DNA of 64,000 nucleotides from Apium graveolens (GCF_009905375.1 NC_133652.1:122595797-122659796), one strand, 5' to 3'. Shown: positions 44,888-56,468, numbered from the stretch's first letter. The notes: generated from the sequence alone by a model not told the origin. Numbers and translations are program-made.

Positions 44888-47332
44888 ATCACATTGCTTT
44901 AAAAATTCCCAAGATGGCATCTTGAACTAGAGCCTACTTCTCCCCCTATGTCCAATGGTTCTTCTTCACTATCTCCACCTTCACCTCCAAAGAATTCTTC
45001 TGAACCACCAGTCTCACAATCAACATCACCAGCTGTAGAAGGCAAAGTTGTGATGGCATCCTTAGCTCTTTGCATGGACTCTGTGGTGTGCACCAAGTTT
45101 AGCATCCTTTCTGCATTGTCATTGCCCTGTCCAGCTAGAAGTTGGTAGGCTGGAACAGGGTGAGTAAATAGCTCAGCATCTAAGGAGGTGGAATCTATAA
45201 CATCTTGAGTTTGCTGAGATAGTCCCTCCCTGTCTGCATCCTGGACATTCATTAACTCACTTACAATAACATCCACCCTTATATCTTCATTACCTGCTTT
45301 TCTCTCATTTTCTCTCTTTTCTTGCATCAAGGTCTCACCTTGGCTCACCACCCTGAGACCCTCACCTTCACCATCTAAGGTGGGACTCCTCACACTCTCT
45401 TTTGCCAACCCTGAAGAACTGGATTGCATCTTTTCACTCTTTTCCTCTCCTTTTTCCTGGGAGCAACCCAGACTCTCACTCAGTTCACTCCCTTCCCTTA
45501 ATCCTAGGAGTGATTGTACTACCACTAAGTCTTCTGCACTGGAGATAATTGATGAAATTTGAAGTTGTGCAGAGACACTCGACAGATAAGGGATATTCAT
45601 CGGGTTAGCAGTTTTACTATCCGACGGATAACTGTTGTTAAGCTTATCCGTCAGGATACAATCACTACTCGACGGATGAGCAGTATCCATCGAGTGAGTA
45701 GAAATTAATGTGTTTGGAGTGGAAACTATTGTGGACTCTGTGCAGATTGATGAGAATTTTGGCACAGATGTCTCAACAGTTCCTGAAAGAATTGGAAAGT
45801 AAGCCAACAAATCATCCAAAAGATGATGCTCACTTGCACTAGATTTTGGCTTCCCCAACAGAGTTAAAGAAGGGGAATCAGGAATTGATGTGTTTTTCAT
45901 GTCCACATCCAGAGAGTTTGTGGGAGAATTTGGTGTTTGAGGTGCTTCTATAACTAAAGATTTTGGTTGTGACTCCACATTTATTAGAGCGACATCAAAC
46001 TGACTTTGAAAAGGTGCAGTGACTGTGTCTTCAGCACCAGTTTGCACAGTGTGTGAACCCTGTACATCCCCAAGGGTTTTTGGTTTCTTCTTTCTAGCAT
46101 AGGTTTGGGGTGAGCTTGTGTCACTTACCCTTTTGGCATGTGCTCTTGGCTAGGAGCTTTGTTCAATAGTCATATCCTTTTGGGAGGATGCAACTAGCAA
46201 TGAGCTTATGTCCTTATTAAGCACTACAGTTTGTTGGGAAACCGCAGTGTGGCTAGGCTGGGAAATACTCACCTCTCCAACCTTATTCTTAGGGTTTCTT
46301 TGATGTTCACCCTAACCCTCACCTTTCTTACCCATCTTCACACTCCCCTCTTTTGGTTTGGTGGATTTTGCAACTGGCATCTTTTGAGAGATGCAAGAGG
46401 GGGCTTCCTTTGACTTGGATTTAGAATTTTTGATGGTTTGGTTGCTTGGGTAGGCAACTGTTGGGTCATTGACACAGTTTCCAGAGCTACACTATAAGGC
46501 AAAGAAATTTGTGAGGATGGAAGAGTAGGGATAGTTGAACTTACCTCACTTACCTGAGATGCCTCCATAACAGGAAAATAGAAGAGTGTCACCTCTTTGT
46601 GATTGTTTGCCCTGTTCAAATCTGCAATAATCCTTCTCTCTTGAACCCAATAATCTAATTTGTTGGTTGGGTTCTCAAGCACAATATCCTCAGAGAGGTG
46701 GTTAGCAATCATCATTAAAAATCTAGCATAATAAACATTTTTACCTCTCTTATTTAACTCCCCTAACTTAAACCCCAACTCAATTATTGTAAGATCACTA
46801 AAGTTGAAAAATTTATCAGTAACAAGCATGTTAAGCATAGAGATATTGACAGTATCAAAATGACTGATTTTACCAGAAAAGACCTTGGTAACTACATCAC
46901 ACAGATAACTCTATTCCTTTCTAAGACCCAACCTCCTAATTTCACTTAATTTAGAAGTAGAGAGTGCATAGTTCATGGATTTAAGCATGTTAATAATGTT
47001 AGTGTCTGTGTGTGGTGAAGTTATAATATTATCAGGAATCTTGAAACATGCTTTAAAAATGTCACTATTAACGCATAATTCCTCACCTTTAATAGTGAAA
47101 GTGATAGTCTTATCAGCTGAGTTGTATATAGCAGTTGTCCACATCTCTTCAAGAACCTCATAGTAGATGTGGGTGATTCCAGCATGGCATAGTTAAGTTT
47201 GCAGTTCTTCACAAAATCCATCATCTTGTGGTAGTCACCAAACTGTTGAATCCCCTTGTTCACAAGTGCAGTGAAGTTGTTCTTCTCATAAATAAATCCA
47301 GTTTGAGACATTATCTTGACGACATGTGCCAT
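44888..47332 (-). pseudogene. R aORF, N-terminal and middle part
   Basis: It starts at ATG 47332 (MAHVVKIMSQTGFIYEKNNF), 111 bases after a TATAAAAG box on the same strand. The N-terminal domain (to about 46700) includes YYARFLMMIANHLSEDIVLEN and is broken by a frameshift near 47170, a stop near 46910 and another break near 46840. The middle (46330 to 44899) is Ser/Pro/Thr-rich and mostly open, with CGACGGAT motifs at 45575-45690. A PPT-like CATAGGGGGAGAAG is on the minus strand at 44937-44950. The protein continues at 14411 on the other side of E3. Compared with E3 it keeps the segments E3 lost near 22390 and 23750. Confidence 0.87.
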
Positions 47333-47854
47333 TGTTAGAGAGTAAAAACTTGCAGAGAGAGAGTAAGTGCTTTTGAGAAAGAAAGAAATTAGAGCAGATG
47401 ATTTGAGAATAATAAAAGAAAATTAATGAAAATGAATTAAGCTTTTATACTATCTCAAAAATAACTGTCAAAAATAATAAAGTAAAATAAAGTAACCAAT
47501 AAGAATTGCCCAAAGTAGCCGTTTAAAAAAAATAAGCTGTAAAAATTCCATCAATTATCCGCCGTGTTATGCTTACAAACTGTAAGTATACTCGATGGAT
47601 AATGTTCAGAGAATCAACGGCTAAGAATAAGACAATTCGATGGATAAGAATAAATCAGTTATCCGTCGAGTCATAAAATATTCCAGAAAAGTAATTGATT
47701 TTATTAACAAATAGTATACCGACGGATGATCAAACTCTATGGATAGTGATCATCCGTCGAGATGTAAATTTTGACTTAGCCAAAATTTCATCCATGACTG
47801 AAAAATCAATTAAATTTCTGGCTGCATTACAACATGCAAACAATCTATAAGGAT
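47333..47854 (-). other. R pol-aORF spacer with palindromic motifs
   Basis: It corresponds to E3 21282-21785. CGACGGAT/ATCCGTCG copies lie between 47560 and 47762 and a leader-like stretch between 47340 and 47440. No gene is seen. Confidence 0.75.
47443..47450 (-). promoter_or_regulatory. Candidate internal TATA box upstream of the R aORF
   Basis: On the minus strand GTATAAAAGCTT stands 111 bases before the aORF ATG and downstream of the CGACGGAT cluster. E3 has TAGAAAAG here and has also lost the ATG, so the pair of signals is intact only in R. Confidence 0.5.
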
Positions 47855-48119
47855 TCAAGAGTAATTTAGCATACCTAACTCACTTACCAACCTTGAAAAG
47901 GTGGATTCATCCAGTGGCTTGGTAAATATATCTACAAGCTGCTTTTCACTTGGAACAAAATATAGTTCCACAGTACCATTCATTACATGTTCCCTTATGA
48001 AGTGGTACTTGATGTCTATGTGCTTTGTCCTTGAATGATGTACTGGATTTTCAGTGATGGCAATTGCACTTGTGTTATCACAGAAAATGGAATCTTTTCA
48101 ACTTGCAAACCGTAGTCTA
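47855..48119 (-). pseudogene. R pol, last part of RNase H (cut by E6)
   Basis: The minus strand encodes the Copia RNase H end: [19 protein letters not shown], then the LFTKPLDESTFSRL-type end and a stop at 47855-47857. It is closely similar to E3 21007-21281. The E6 LTR begins within it; the five bases before the LTR are GTCTA (48115-48119). Confidence 0.88.
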
Positions 48120-51100
48120 TGTGGCGCCCCAAAATCCGGGGTCCGGAATCTCGGAGGCCACGCCATCTAACTATTACAACCACATAACTCACACCACAAT
48201 ATATAAATACTCACGCTTCACGACCCCACACTTATCACACACACACACACTTACAGGTTATTGTCTTGGAAACGAACCATTCATAACTAGAGTGATTTCA
48301 ACCATTAAGTGATAATTATTACAACCCAAAAGTGATTAAGTCTTATCGAGGAGTAACCTTTAAGTAAGGCTGGTCCGCCGGCCAAATATACGTTTCTTGT
48401 TTATTACCTTGCATAAGTCATACTTATAAATAAGCCAAACTAAAAACAACTGAAAACTAAACCAGCTTATTCGAACTACCTGTGGTACATCACCAAACAA
48501 TCTACGGAACAGCTGGCCATTTCCTACCCATTTCCTGGTTGTGGTTCTCATGGCAGGCATCTTGATTCACTGTTGTATTGTGTCAATTTAAGAAAATGAG
48601 TGTGAGCTATAATGCACAGCATAATAATGTATAGTATGAAAATGACTGTATGATAACCTACTTAAAACATCATATATGATAATTATGTTTTATTTGCAAA
48701 TAGTTTTCCCTTGGTGATACACACCTTTTTATGAAAATAGTTCTTAAGGGGATTTTATTATCCTGCGAATACCTTATTAGGAAACCCATCACCTAGGCTT
48801 GGGTTACTTGCATCACAATTCCAATTGGAAGAAATTAGGACACTCGTTGGAGCCACCGTATACGATGATCAGTCGTAATACGATAATAGTAACATTTTCT
48901 ACTAGTAGAAGGACGACACCTTCATATCCCGGTTATCACCCTTGCCGCATTCGGGCTAGGTGTCCCATTTTTGGGTATACACATACTTCACAAGTTCCTG
49001 AGTACAGAGAGTACCTTCACCTGCGGTACCTTTGGTAGTCCATCTAGCACACATAGTACCAGAGTCTACCCCTTCCTTGTCCTTTAAAAGAATTCTATCA
49101 ATCTCGAGAACTCGAACCACATCGAAGTTCCCCAAGCGTTTTGCTTGTCGATAGAAACAGCTTATCTTACTAAGATATAAGTGTATATATGTGTATACGT
49201 ACTTCCGAGATTTTCGGAGGAAGTACTAAGGATGTGAGTTGACCGTTGTCAACAAAAAACAAGAGGAAAAAGTTTCTCCTTGAAACTATATTCAAAATAT
49301 TAAATAAGTCGGGATAATATTCACCGACGATTCTGAAATTATTCGAATGATGTTCCGAAATCAGGAAGTATATTTTAAATCAAGATCTATGATTTTTAAA
49401 TCAATAATAAACCCTTTAATGAATAATAAATAATTAAATAATAATCGATAAATAAATAAACCTCGAATGAGTTTACTCTCAAAAAGAATATTTAAAATAA
49501 TATTCCTCAACTAGTTTATGTCTACGTAGTTAATAATCTTTCATGTATAATCGGGTTTAAAATACATAATCGTTGGAGTATACTTCTCCCGTAATAAAGG
49601 AATAGGTATATAGTATTTATTATTCGAACAATAAAATATAGTTGAGGGAATATGATCGTTGGGAAATCTTTTTAATAAAAGTTCGAGGTATTTTTAATGT
49701 TTCGTAAGTGGACGTTGAGTCCCTTTAAAACGTACTACTATGGACTTATAATCATCCTATAATATCACCGGAATGACTCCCGGATTTTATAATACGTCAC
49801 GCTTAAAGCGGAATTAACATTTCACGATATATACTTATCGTACAACATCGCTACTTTATGCGAAAATTCAACAACTACATATCATGGAAAACTGGGTATT
49901 TATACAATGATAATAAAACAATTACAACACAACAGTAAATGGAGTTGGGTTCGTAAACTTGCCTGGGTATCTCGAGGTGGAGAATGCTCTAGGTTCCGCT
50001 CAGAAATCTATAAACATAAACACAATTCGTTAGGTCTCATTCTAATTTTCGGCGACTCGCACTCACGCGCTACTTATTATGCACCCTCTCAACTTATATT
50101 ACCCTTATTATTCCTTTAAGTCATTATTCACATCATGGTCGCTTCATTTTTCTAAGTATCTTAGGTTCATTCTCATTATCGCCGTCGGCTCCGCTTATGG
50201 ATCCTACTGTTTCTAATCGCGCAGTCTCGGCTCCGATATTTTTATAAAATTGAAAAATCATTATGTTTACTTGAAATTTTTATGACAGTTAGGAAACTCA
50301 AAATACTACTCTCTGTAAAAATTTCATGATTTATAAACACCTTTAAGTCGATCCTTTATATTTTCAAAGTACGTAATTCATAGCAATTTTTGTCGCGTAA
50401 ATCACTTTTAGTAAAATGACCATAACTTTTGATCCGTAAATCAGAATCAAGCGATTCAAGTGCCTAAATGATCCTTATAAAACTGTCTACCATAATCAAG
50501 GTTTATTTTTCAAGAAACCTTAAAACTTCGGGACTTTCTGCAGAAGCTTAAAGTTACGATTTGTTGGTTTTAACGGAGTTACGTTTACGTTCGGGGTTTC
50601 ATTTATGTCCTAACTCTTAACACAACCACCAACAATCATCATCTCATCATCAACAAAAAAACTCCTTTCAAGAACATCATGTTCTTGAGTTAACAACAAT
50701 CAACCTTAAATCTACTTAACTAAACATCAAGATTCCAACCATACCACTTCTAAAGTTAGGTGTACAACTACATACTAAATGGATCTTAAAAATGAATCTT
50801 AAATAAAGTTGGACCAAAGATTTTTACCTTTCTTGAAAGCTTGAAATGTGTTCTTGAGGATGGTGGAGTCTTGGGAGTGCTTGGTATGGTTTTTGGAACC
50901 TAAAACCACTATTGAAATCAAGAAACCAAAGAGGCGTTACTATTCATACTATTCACTAGTGACTTTCTTGATTTTATTTCACCCATCAAACCTTGATAAA
51001 AAGAGATGAAAGAATTTCCTTACCTTATTTTGATTGGTAGGAAGCTTGAGAATTAATAGGATAATTTTACCATGGCTAGATTTTGAGATTTGAATTTGAA

Positions 51101-51815
51101 TTCCTCCCTTCTTTCTTGAAAAGCCGAATGGAAATAAGTGGGGAGAGAAGGGGGTACTTATGCTTGCTTCGTTGGCTGCTTCTAGGAAATGGGGTGGTGA
51201 TATCTTTCCCTTGATTTTTATTCTTTCTAGTATAGCATTCTAGGTTTATTCCTTGTTGCAAATCTTGGGGACAAATCCAAGTAGCTTGCTAGTTTACAAG
51301 CTAACTACATGTGCTAGCTTCTTTAGCACACTATTTGGCTAGCTTGCTTGATCATCCTATGGTTAGCATACTATTTGATGAAGTAACCATGGTTACTTTC
51401 TTACCATGGTTAGTTATTGCGTTACGTTTATTTAATTGATTACGCGTTCGCTCGGTTGCTTAAACGTTTTCGTAATACTTACTCGTAAATGGTTCGCGAC
51501 GTAATTCCTTTCGTATTTATTCCTTATATATTGAATTATCATACTTGAATATAAATCCGTAGGGTTTTAATCTTGTAGTTATATTGTGATTCCTATAATC
51601 CTCGATGAGTCATAAATACGGTCATTTTTCAAAGTTCGTTTTCTTCAAAAACTAATAGCGTTTACATACACTCATTTGGTACGTATAATCATAATATTAA
51701 CTCCGAAACTCCTTTTCTCATGCACTACATAGTGTGGGATCAAAAGTTTTTCCCATCCGTCAGGGTTACTATTCATTAAACGTTTTACAAGGTCTCAAAA
51801 ATTTGAGTTATTACA
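48120..51815 (-). repeat. E6 3' LTR, 3696 bp
   Basis: On the plus strand it runs from TGTGGCGCCCC to TTATTACA. It shares the CCGGGGTC end block and the GATGATCAGTCG block (48864-48875) with the solo LTR. No coding capacity is seen. The AT-rich middle has no clear repeat array. Confidence 0.9.
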
Positions 51816-51828
51816 GTCTTCCCCTCTA
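51816..51828 (-). other. E6 polypurine tract
   Basis: On the minus strand GTTAGAGGGGAAGAC directly precedes the LTR start TGTAATAA. It differs from the GGGGGAG tract of the Copia elements, as expected for another superfamily. Confidence 0.85.
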
Positions 51829-51852
51829 ACAAGGATTCCGTCCCGGAATCAA

Positions 51853-54800
51853 TTAGAAAATAAGTGGAGATATCTAATCCTCATTACGTCTTCAAGTTCC
51901 CAAGTTGACTCTTCGACATTCTGATTTCTCTATAAGATCCTAACCAGCTTCACAGTCTTGTTCCTCAGCACTTGTTCATTTTGGTTCATTATCCTTACTG
52001 GCAGCTCGATGTAGGTCAGGTCTGGTTATAAATCTACATGTTCGTATTCTATTCCATGTCATGCATCTGCATGGTACTTCCTTAACATGGACATGTGGAA
52101 CACGTTGTGCACTTGTTGTAAATTAGGAGGCAAGGCGAGCTCGTAAGCTAGAGGTCCTATTCTCCTCAAAATTTCAAAGGGTCCTATGAATCTGGGACTC
52201 AGCTTTCCATTCTTCCCAAATCTCATCACTCCTTTCCACGGAGATACCTTCAATAGAACATAATCTTCTACTTTATATTCCCTATCCTTCATGGTCTGGT
52301 CGGCGTACTTCTTTTGTCTGTCCTGAGCTGCTATCAGTCTTTTCCTGATAAGTCCTACCATTTCCCTGGTCTGTTGGACTAACTCTGGTCCTAATATCTT
52401 GTGTTCTCCAACTTCGTCCCAACATAGGGGAGAGCAACATCTCCTTCCGTAAAGAGCTTCATACGGAGGCATTCATATGCTAGCGTGATAGCTGTTGTTA
52501 TAAGAAAACTCGATCAGGGGTAAGTGGTCATCCCAATTTCCTTTGAAATCAATGGCACATACTTGTAGCATATCTTCTAGGGTCTGAATAGTCCTTTCGC
52601 TTTATCCATCAGTCTGGGGGTGGTAAACGGTACTCATGTTCAGTCTGGTGCCTACGCATTCCTGGAAGCTTCTCTAAAATCGGGAATTAAACCTTGGGTA
52701 TCTATCTAACACCATGGCTACAGGAACTCCGTGTCTCACTACAATTTCCTTCAAGTAGATATCCACCAACTTGTCTACGGTGTATCTTTCGTTGATTGGT
52801 AGGAAGTGTGCGGACTTGGTCAATCTATCTATGATAACCCATATGGCATCGTGATTGGTCTTTGTCCTTGGTAGGCCTATCATAAAATCCATGGCTATAT
52901 GCTCCCACTTCCATTCCATAATTTCCAGGGGCCGTAATAGTCCACTAGGTCTCTGATGTTCAGCCTTCACTCTCTGGCATGTCAAGCACTTACTGACCCA
53001 CTCTGCCACTTCTCTCTTCATGTTAGGCCACCAATAATATTCTTTAAGGTCACGGTAAATCTTCGTAATTCCTGGGTGGATTGAATATCTGGAGCTGTGC
53101 CCTTCGTGCAACAGCTCATCTTTTTATTCTTGCACATTTGGAATCCAAATTCGGGATGCATACCTCATGATCCCTTTCTCGTCCTTCTCGCATCTCACTT
53201 CTTCACCGGTCAATGTTCCTCTTTCTTCACTCATCTTCTTTTCCTGACATACTCGTATCTTTTCAGTCAGCTCTGGTACTAGCCTAATCTCAAATAATCC
53301 TTCCATTCTCTTACCGGTCATTCTCACGTCAATTTCCATCTTCTCGAATTCTTTAATTAGTTCTTCCGATGTCATTATCATCTTGAGTCTTTCCTTCCTA
53401 CTAAGGGCGTCAGCCACCACATTGGTTTTACCCGGGTGATACAAAATTTCACAATCGTAGTCTTTTATCAACTCTAACCATCTCCTCTGTCTCATGTTCG
53501 GTTCCTTCTGAGTGAAAATATATTTGAGGGTTTTATGGTCAGTGTAGATCTCGCATTTCTCACCGTATAGGTAGTGTCTCCAAATTTTCAGGGCAAACAC
53601 TATGGCTGCTAATTCTAGATCATGTGTAGGGTATCTGCTCTCACACTCCTTCAATTGTCGAGAGGCATACGCTATAACTTTGCATTGCTATATCAGTATA
53701 CATCCTAATCCTTTAAGTGATGCGTCGATGTATATCACAAACTCTCCCTTTCCATCAGGAAGAGCGAGCACTGGTGCTGACACCAGCCTCCTTTTCAGTT
53801 CTTGAAAACTCTCCTCATATTTCTTTGTCCATACAAACTTTTTTGTCTTCCGGGTAAGTCTAGTCAGTGGACCGGCTATCTTAGAAAAATCTTGCACGAA
53901 CCTTCGGCAATATCCTGCTAAACCCGCAAAACTCCTAACCTCTGTTGGGGTAGTTGGTCGTTCCTAATTGGATACCGCCTCTATTTTGGCAGGGTCAACT
54001 AAAACTCCTTTGCTACTCACCACATGTCCTAAAAACTGAACTTCTCTTAACCAAAATTCACACTTCGAGAACTTGGCATACAATTTCTCATTCCTCAAGA
54101 TTTCTAAGATTATCCTCAAATGTTATGCATGTTCTTGCTCTGTCTTTGAGTAGATCAGAATATCATCTATAAAAACTATCACACATATATCGAGGTACTT
54201 TTTGAATACTCTGTTCATCAAATCCATAAAGGCTGCAGGTGCATTGGTTAACCCAAACGACATGACTAAGAACTCATAGTACCCATACCTAGTGCGAAAA
54301 GCAGTCTTCGGTATATCTTCCGGTTTGATTTTCAACTGGTGATATCCTGTTCTCAAATCTATTTTGGAAAAGTGTACAGCTCCCTTGAGTTGGTCGAATA
54401 GGTCATCAATCCTGGGGAGAGGGTAGCTATTCTTTATAGTCAGCTTATTCAGCTCTCGATAATCTATGCATAATCTCTTACTTCCATCCTTTTTCTTTAC
54501 GAACAGTACTGGCGCTCCCCATGGTGACACACTGGGTCTTATCATTCCATTATCTAATAACTCTTGCAGTTAAGAAGCTAGTTCCTTCATCTCAACTAGG
54601 GCTAGCCTATATGGGGCCTTGGATACTGGTGTCATTCCTATTGCTAATTCTATAGTGAACTCTATTTCCCGGTCAGGTGGCAATCCTGGTAAGTTTTCTG
54701 GAAATACATCCTCGAATTCGTTTACTATGGGTATGTCCTGTATATTAGGGACTTCCTTCTTTCTATCTACCATATAAGCCAAATAGGCCTCGTTTCCCTT

Positions 54801-55304
54801 CCTTAACAATCTTTTTGCCTGTAGCATGGTCAGAAATTTCTGGTTCTTTCGTTGACCTTTAAACACTACTTCTTTTTCGTTTTGCACTCTTATCTTTACC
54901 CACTTCCGTTCACAATCTATTTGTGCTCCGTTACTGGATAACCAATCCATTCCTAAGATTACATCAAATTCTCCTAACGCAAATGGGATTAGGTCAACCT
55001 CGAAGACCTTCCCTTCTAATTTCAACTTGCACTTAGGGTGTACTTGATTTACAGGAATTATTTCTTTGTTTGCTATTTCCACTTGTAATATCTCACGTAA
55101 GGGTATGGTATTAAGTTTTAAATTTTTAGAAAAATCTTGAGATTTAAATGACTTGGTTGCTCTGGAATCAAATAGGACATTTGCATGTTCGGAATTTAAC
55201 AAAAGGGTACCTGCTATCATGTCGGTGTTTCGGACAGCATCTTGAATAGTCATGTTGAAGGTCCTAGCAGCTGGGGGTCGGTTAGAGGCAGATTTGCTCA
55301 TCCC
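51853..55304 (-). pseudogene. E6 pol: protease, RT, RNase H, integrase, chromodomain
   Basis: The aspartic protease segment reads LFDSRATKSF at about 55175-55145, with arginine where this family has glycine of the DSG triad. RT (about 54590-54000) keeps [30 protein letters not shown] and VFIDDIL. RNase H (53900-53420) has YIDASLKGLGCIL and [11 protein letters not shown]. The integrase (53130-52560) has the HHCC zinc finger (GHSSRYSIHPG ... CLTCQRVK), AMDFMIGLP and YHPQTDG, then a stop just before SERTIQ. The C-terminal GPFEILRRIG/HNVFHMSMLRKY block is followed by a degraded chromodomain (VLRNKTVKLVRIL ... STWELEDVM, about 51990-51870). Stops lie near 54570, 54122, 53966, 53687, 53123, 52673, 52595 and 52056. 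Confidence 0.93.
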
Positions 55305-56468
55305 TGAGGCTGGGGGCTTCAATGTTGGGCAATCCTTTCTCATGTGTCCTACCTTCCCACATTGAAATCACGTTACATTGGGTTGGGTGCAGTTGTTGGA
55401 AAGGTGTCCGATTTGGTCACACCGATAACATTTCAGGGGGGCTCTTGTCTGGGTACACACTCCAAGGTGTCTTCTCTTACAGGTTTGACACTCTGGTATT
55501 GGGGCGCGGGGTTATCTATGAAATGTGGCCCTAGATTGTCCGACGCCCTGGACAACACTCTCACTCGGAGCCTTTATGAATCCGGGGCCTCGTGCAGGTT
55601 TGGACGCCGCTCCCCTGACGAACCTGCTTGGAAGGCTCCGGTTCCCTGTTCCTATCCTTTGGTTTCCTATCTTCCTCTTCCTATTTTCCTTTTCCTTCAC
55701 ACTCTGCTCACTGCCTGCTTCAACAATCGAGGCTTTCTGCACTAAGGTGGCATAGTCGGTCAGCTCTAACACTGCCACTCGGTTTTGTATCTAATGTTTC
55801 AGACCAAGCTGAAATCTTCGCGCTTTCTTCTCTTCAGTATTCACAAACTCAGGCACAAATCTTGACATTTTTAGTAAACTTGGCCTCATATTCTGCCACA
55901 ATCATCTTATCATGTTTCAACTTCAGAAACTTAATCTCCATCTGGGTCTCCATAAACCTAGGGAAATACTTGTCTAAGAACAGTCGGGTAAATCTATCCC
56001 ATAGAATCACAACATCAGTCTCTAGGTTTCGTTTGGACTCCCACCAGTAGTTAGCTTCTCCTTTCAACATGTAAGAAGCAAAAATGGTCGTGTGTCGTTC
56101 CTCAACACCTAGTATCTCGAAGGACTTTTCTATCTCTTTGAGCCAGGCTCGTGCTTCAACGGGGTCGGCCGATCCTAGAAACTCTGGGGGTTTGAGAGAT
56201 TTGAAGGCCCTAAAGGCAGTAGCTGCAGTCTGTTGGGCAACATGTGGCTGTGGTGGAATAGGCTGTTGGTTTAGATTTGCTCTTAACAGTTCCATAAATT
56301 TATTCATGGGGTTCCCTCCCTGATGGGTATCCTCAGCCTCTTCTTCTAGATATTTTTCCTCATCATATTCATTATAGTCTAGATCTTCTTCACTTTCTTC
56401 AGTTCATTCCGTTGTTGGTTAACAGATTATGCGGGCTGTGCCCTGGTTCCTCTTCTACGGGGTGGCAT
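55305..56468 (-). pseudogene. E6 gag with two zinc knuckles
   Basis: The likely start is ATG at 56468 (MPPRRRGTRAQPA), the usual basic opening of Tekay-type gag. A stop follows at codon 14 and the frame shifts before 56307. The Retrotrans_gag domain is well kept at 56230-55870 (ARAWLKEIEKSFEILG, ANYWWES, WDRFTRLFLDKYFP). A frameshift near 55850 leads to a basic linker. Two knuckles follow: CYRCDQIGHLSNNC near 55430, and a second one near 55350 whose first cysteine codon is a stop (TGA) before FQCGKVGHMRKDC. Gag would package the RNA. Confidence 0.9.

Larger units (their letters stand above)
44888..48119 (-). mobile_element. R, part 2: pol end, spacer and aORF start of the minus-strand Copia element
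   Basis: On the minus strand the order is end of RNase H, spacer with CGACGGAT motifs, TATA box and aORF start. It is cut at 48119/48120 by the E6 LTR, so the rest of R pol, its gag and 5' LTR must lie to the right of the window. Confidence 0.93.

Noticed and set aside
55344..56050. Plus-strand ORFs opposite E6 gag (133, 76 and 140 codons)
   Set aside because: They are antisense shadows of the gag and zinc-knuckle region.
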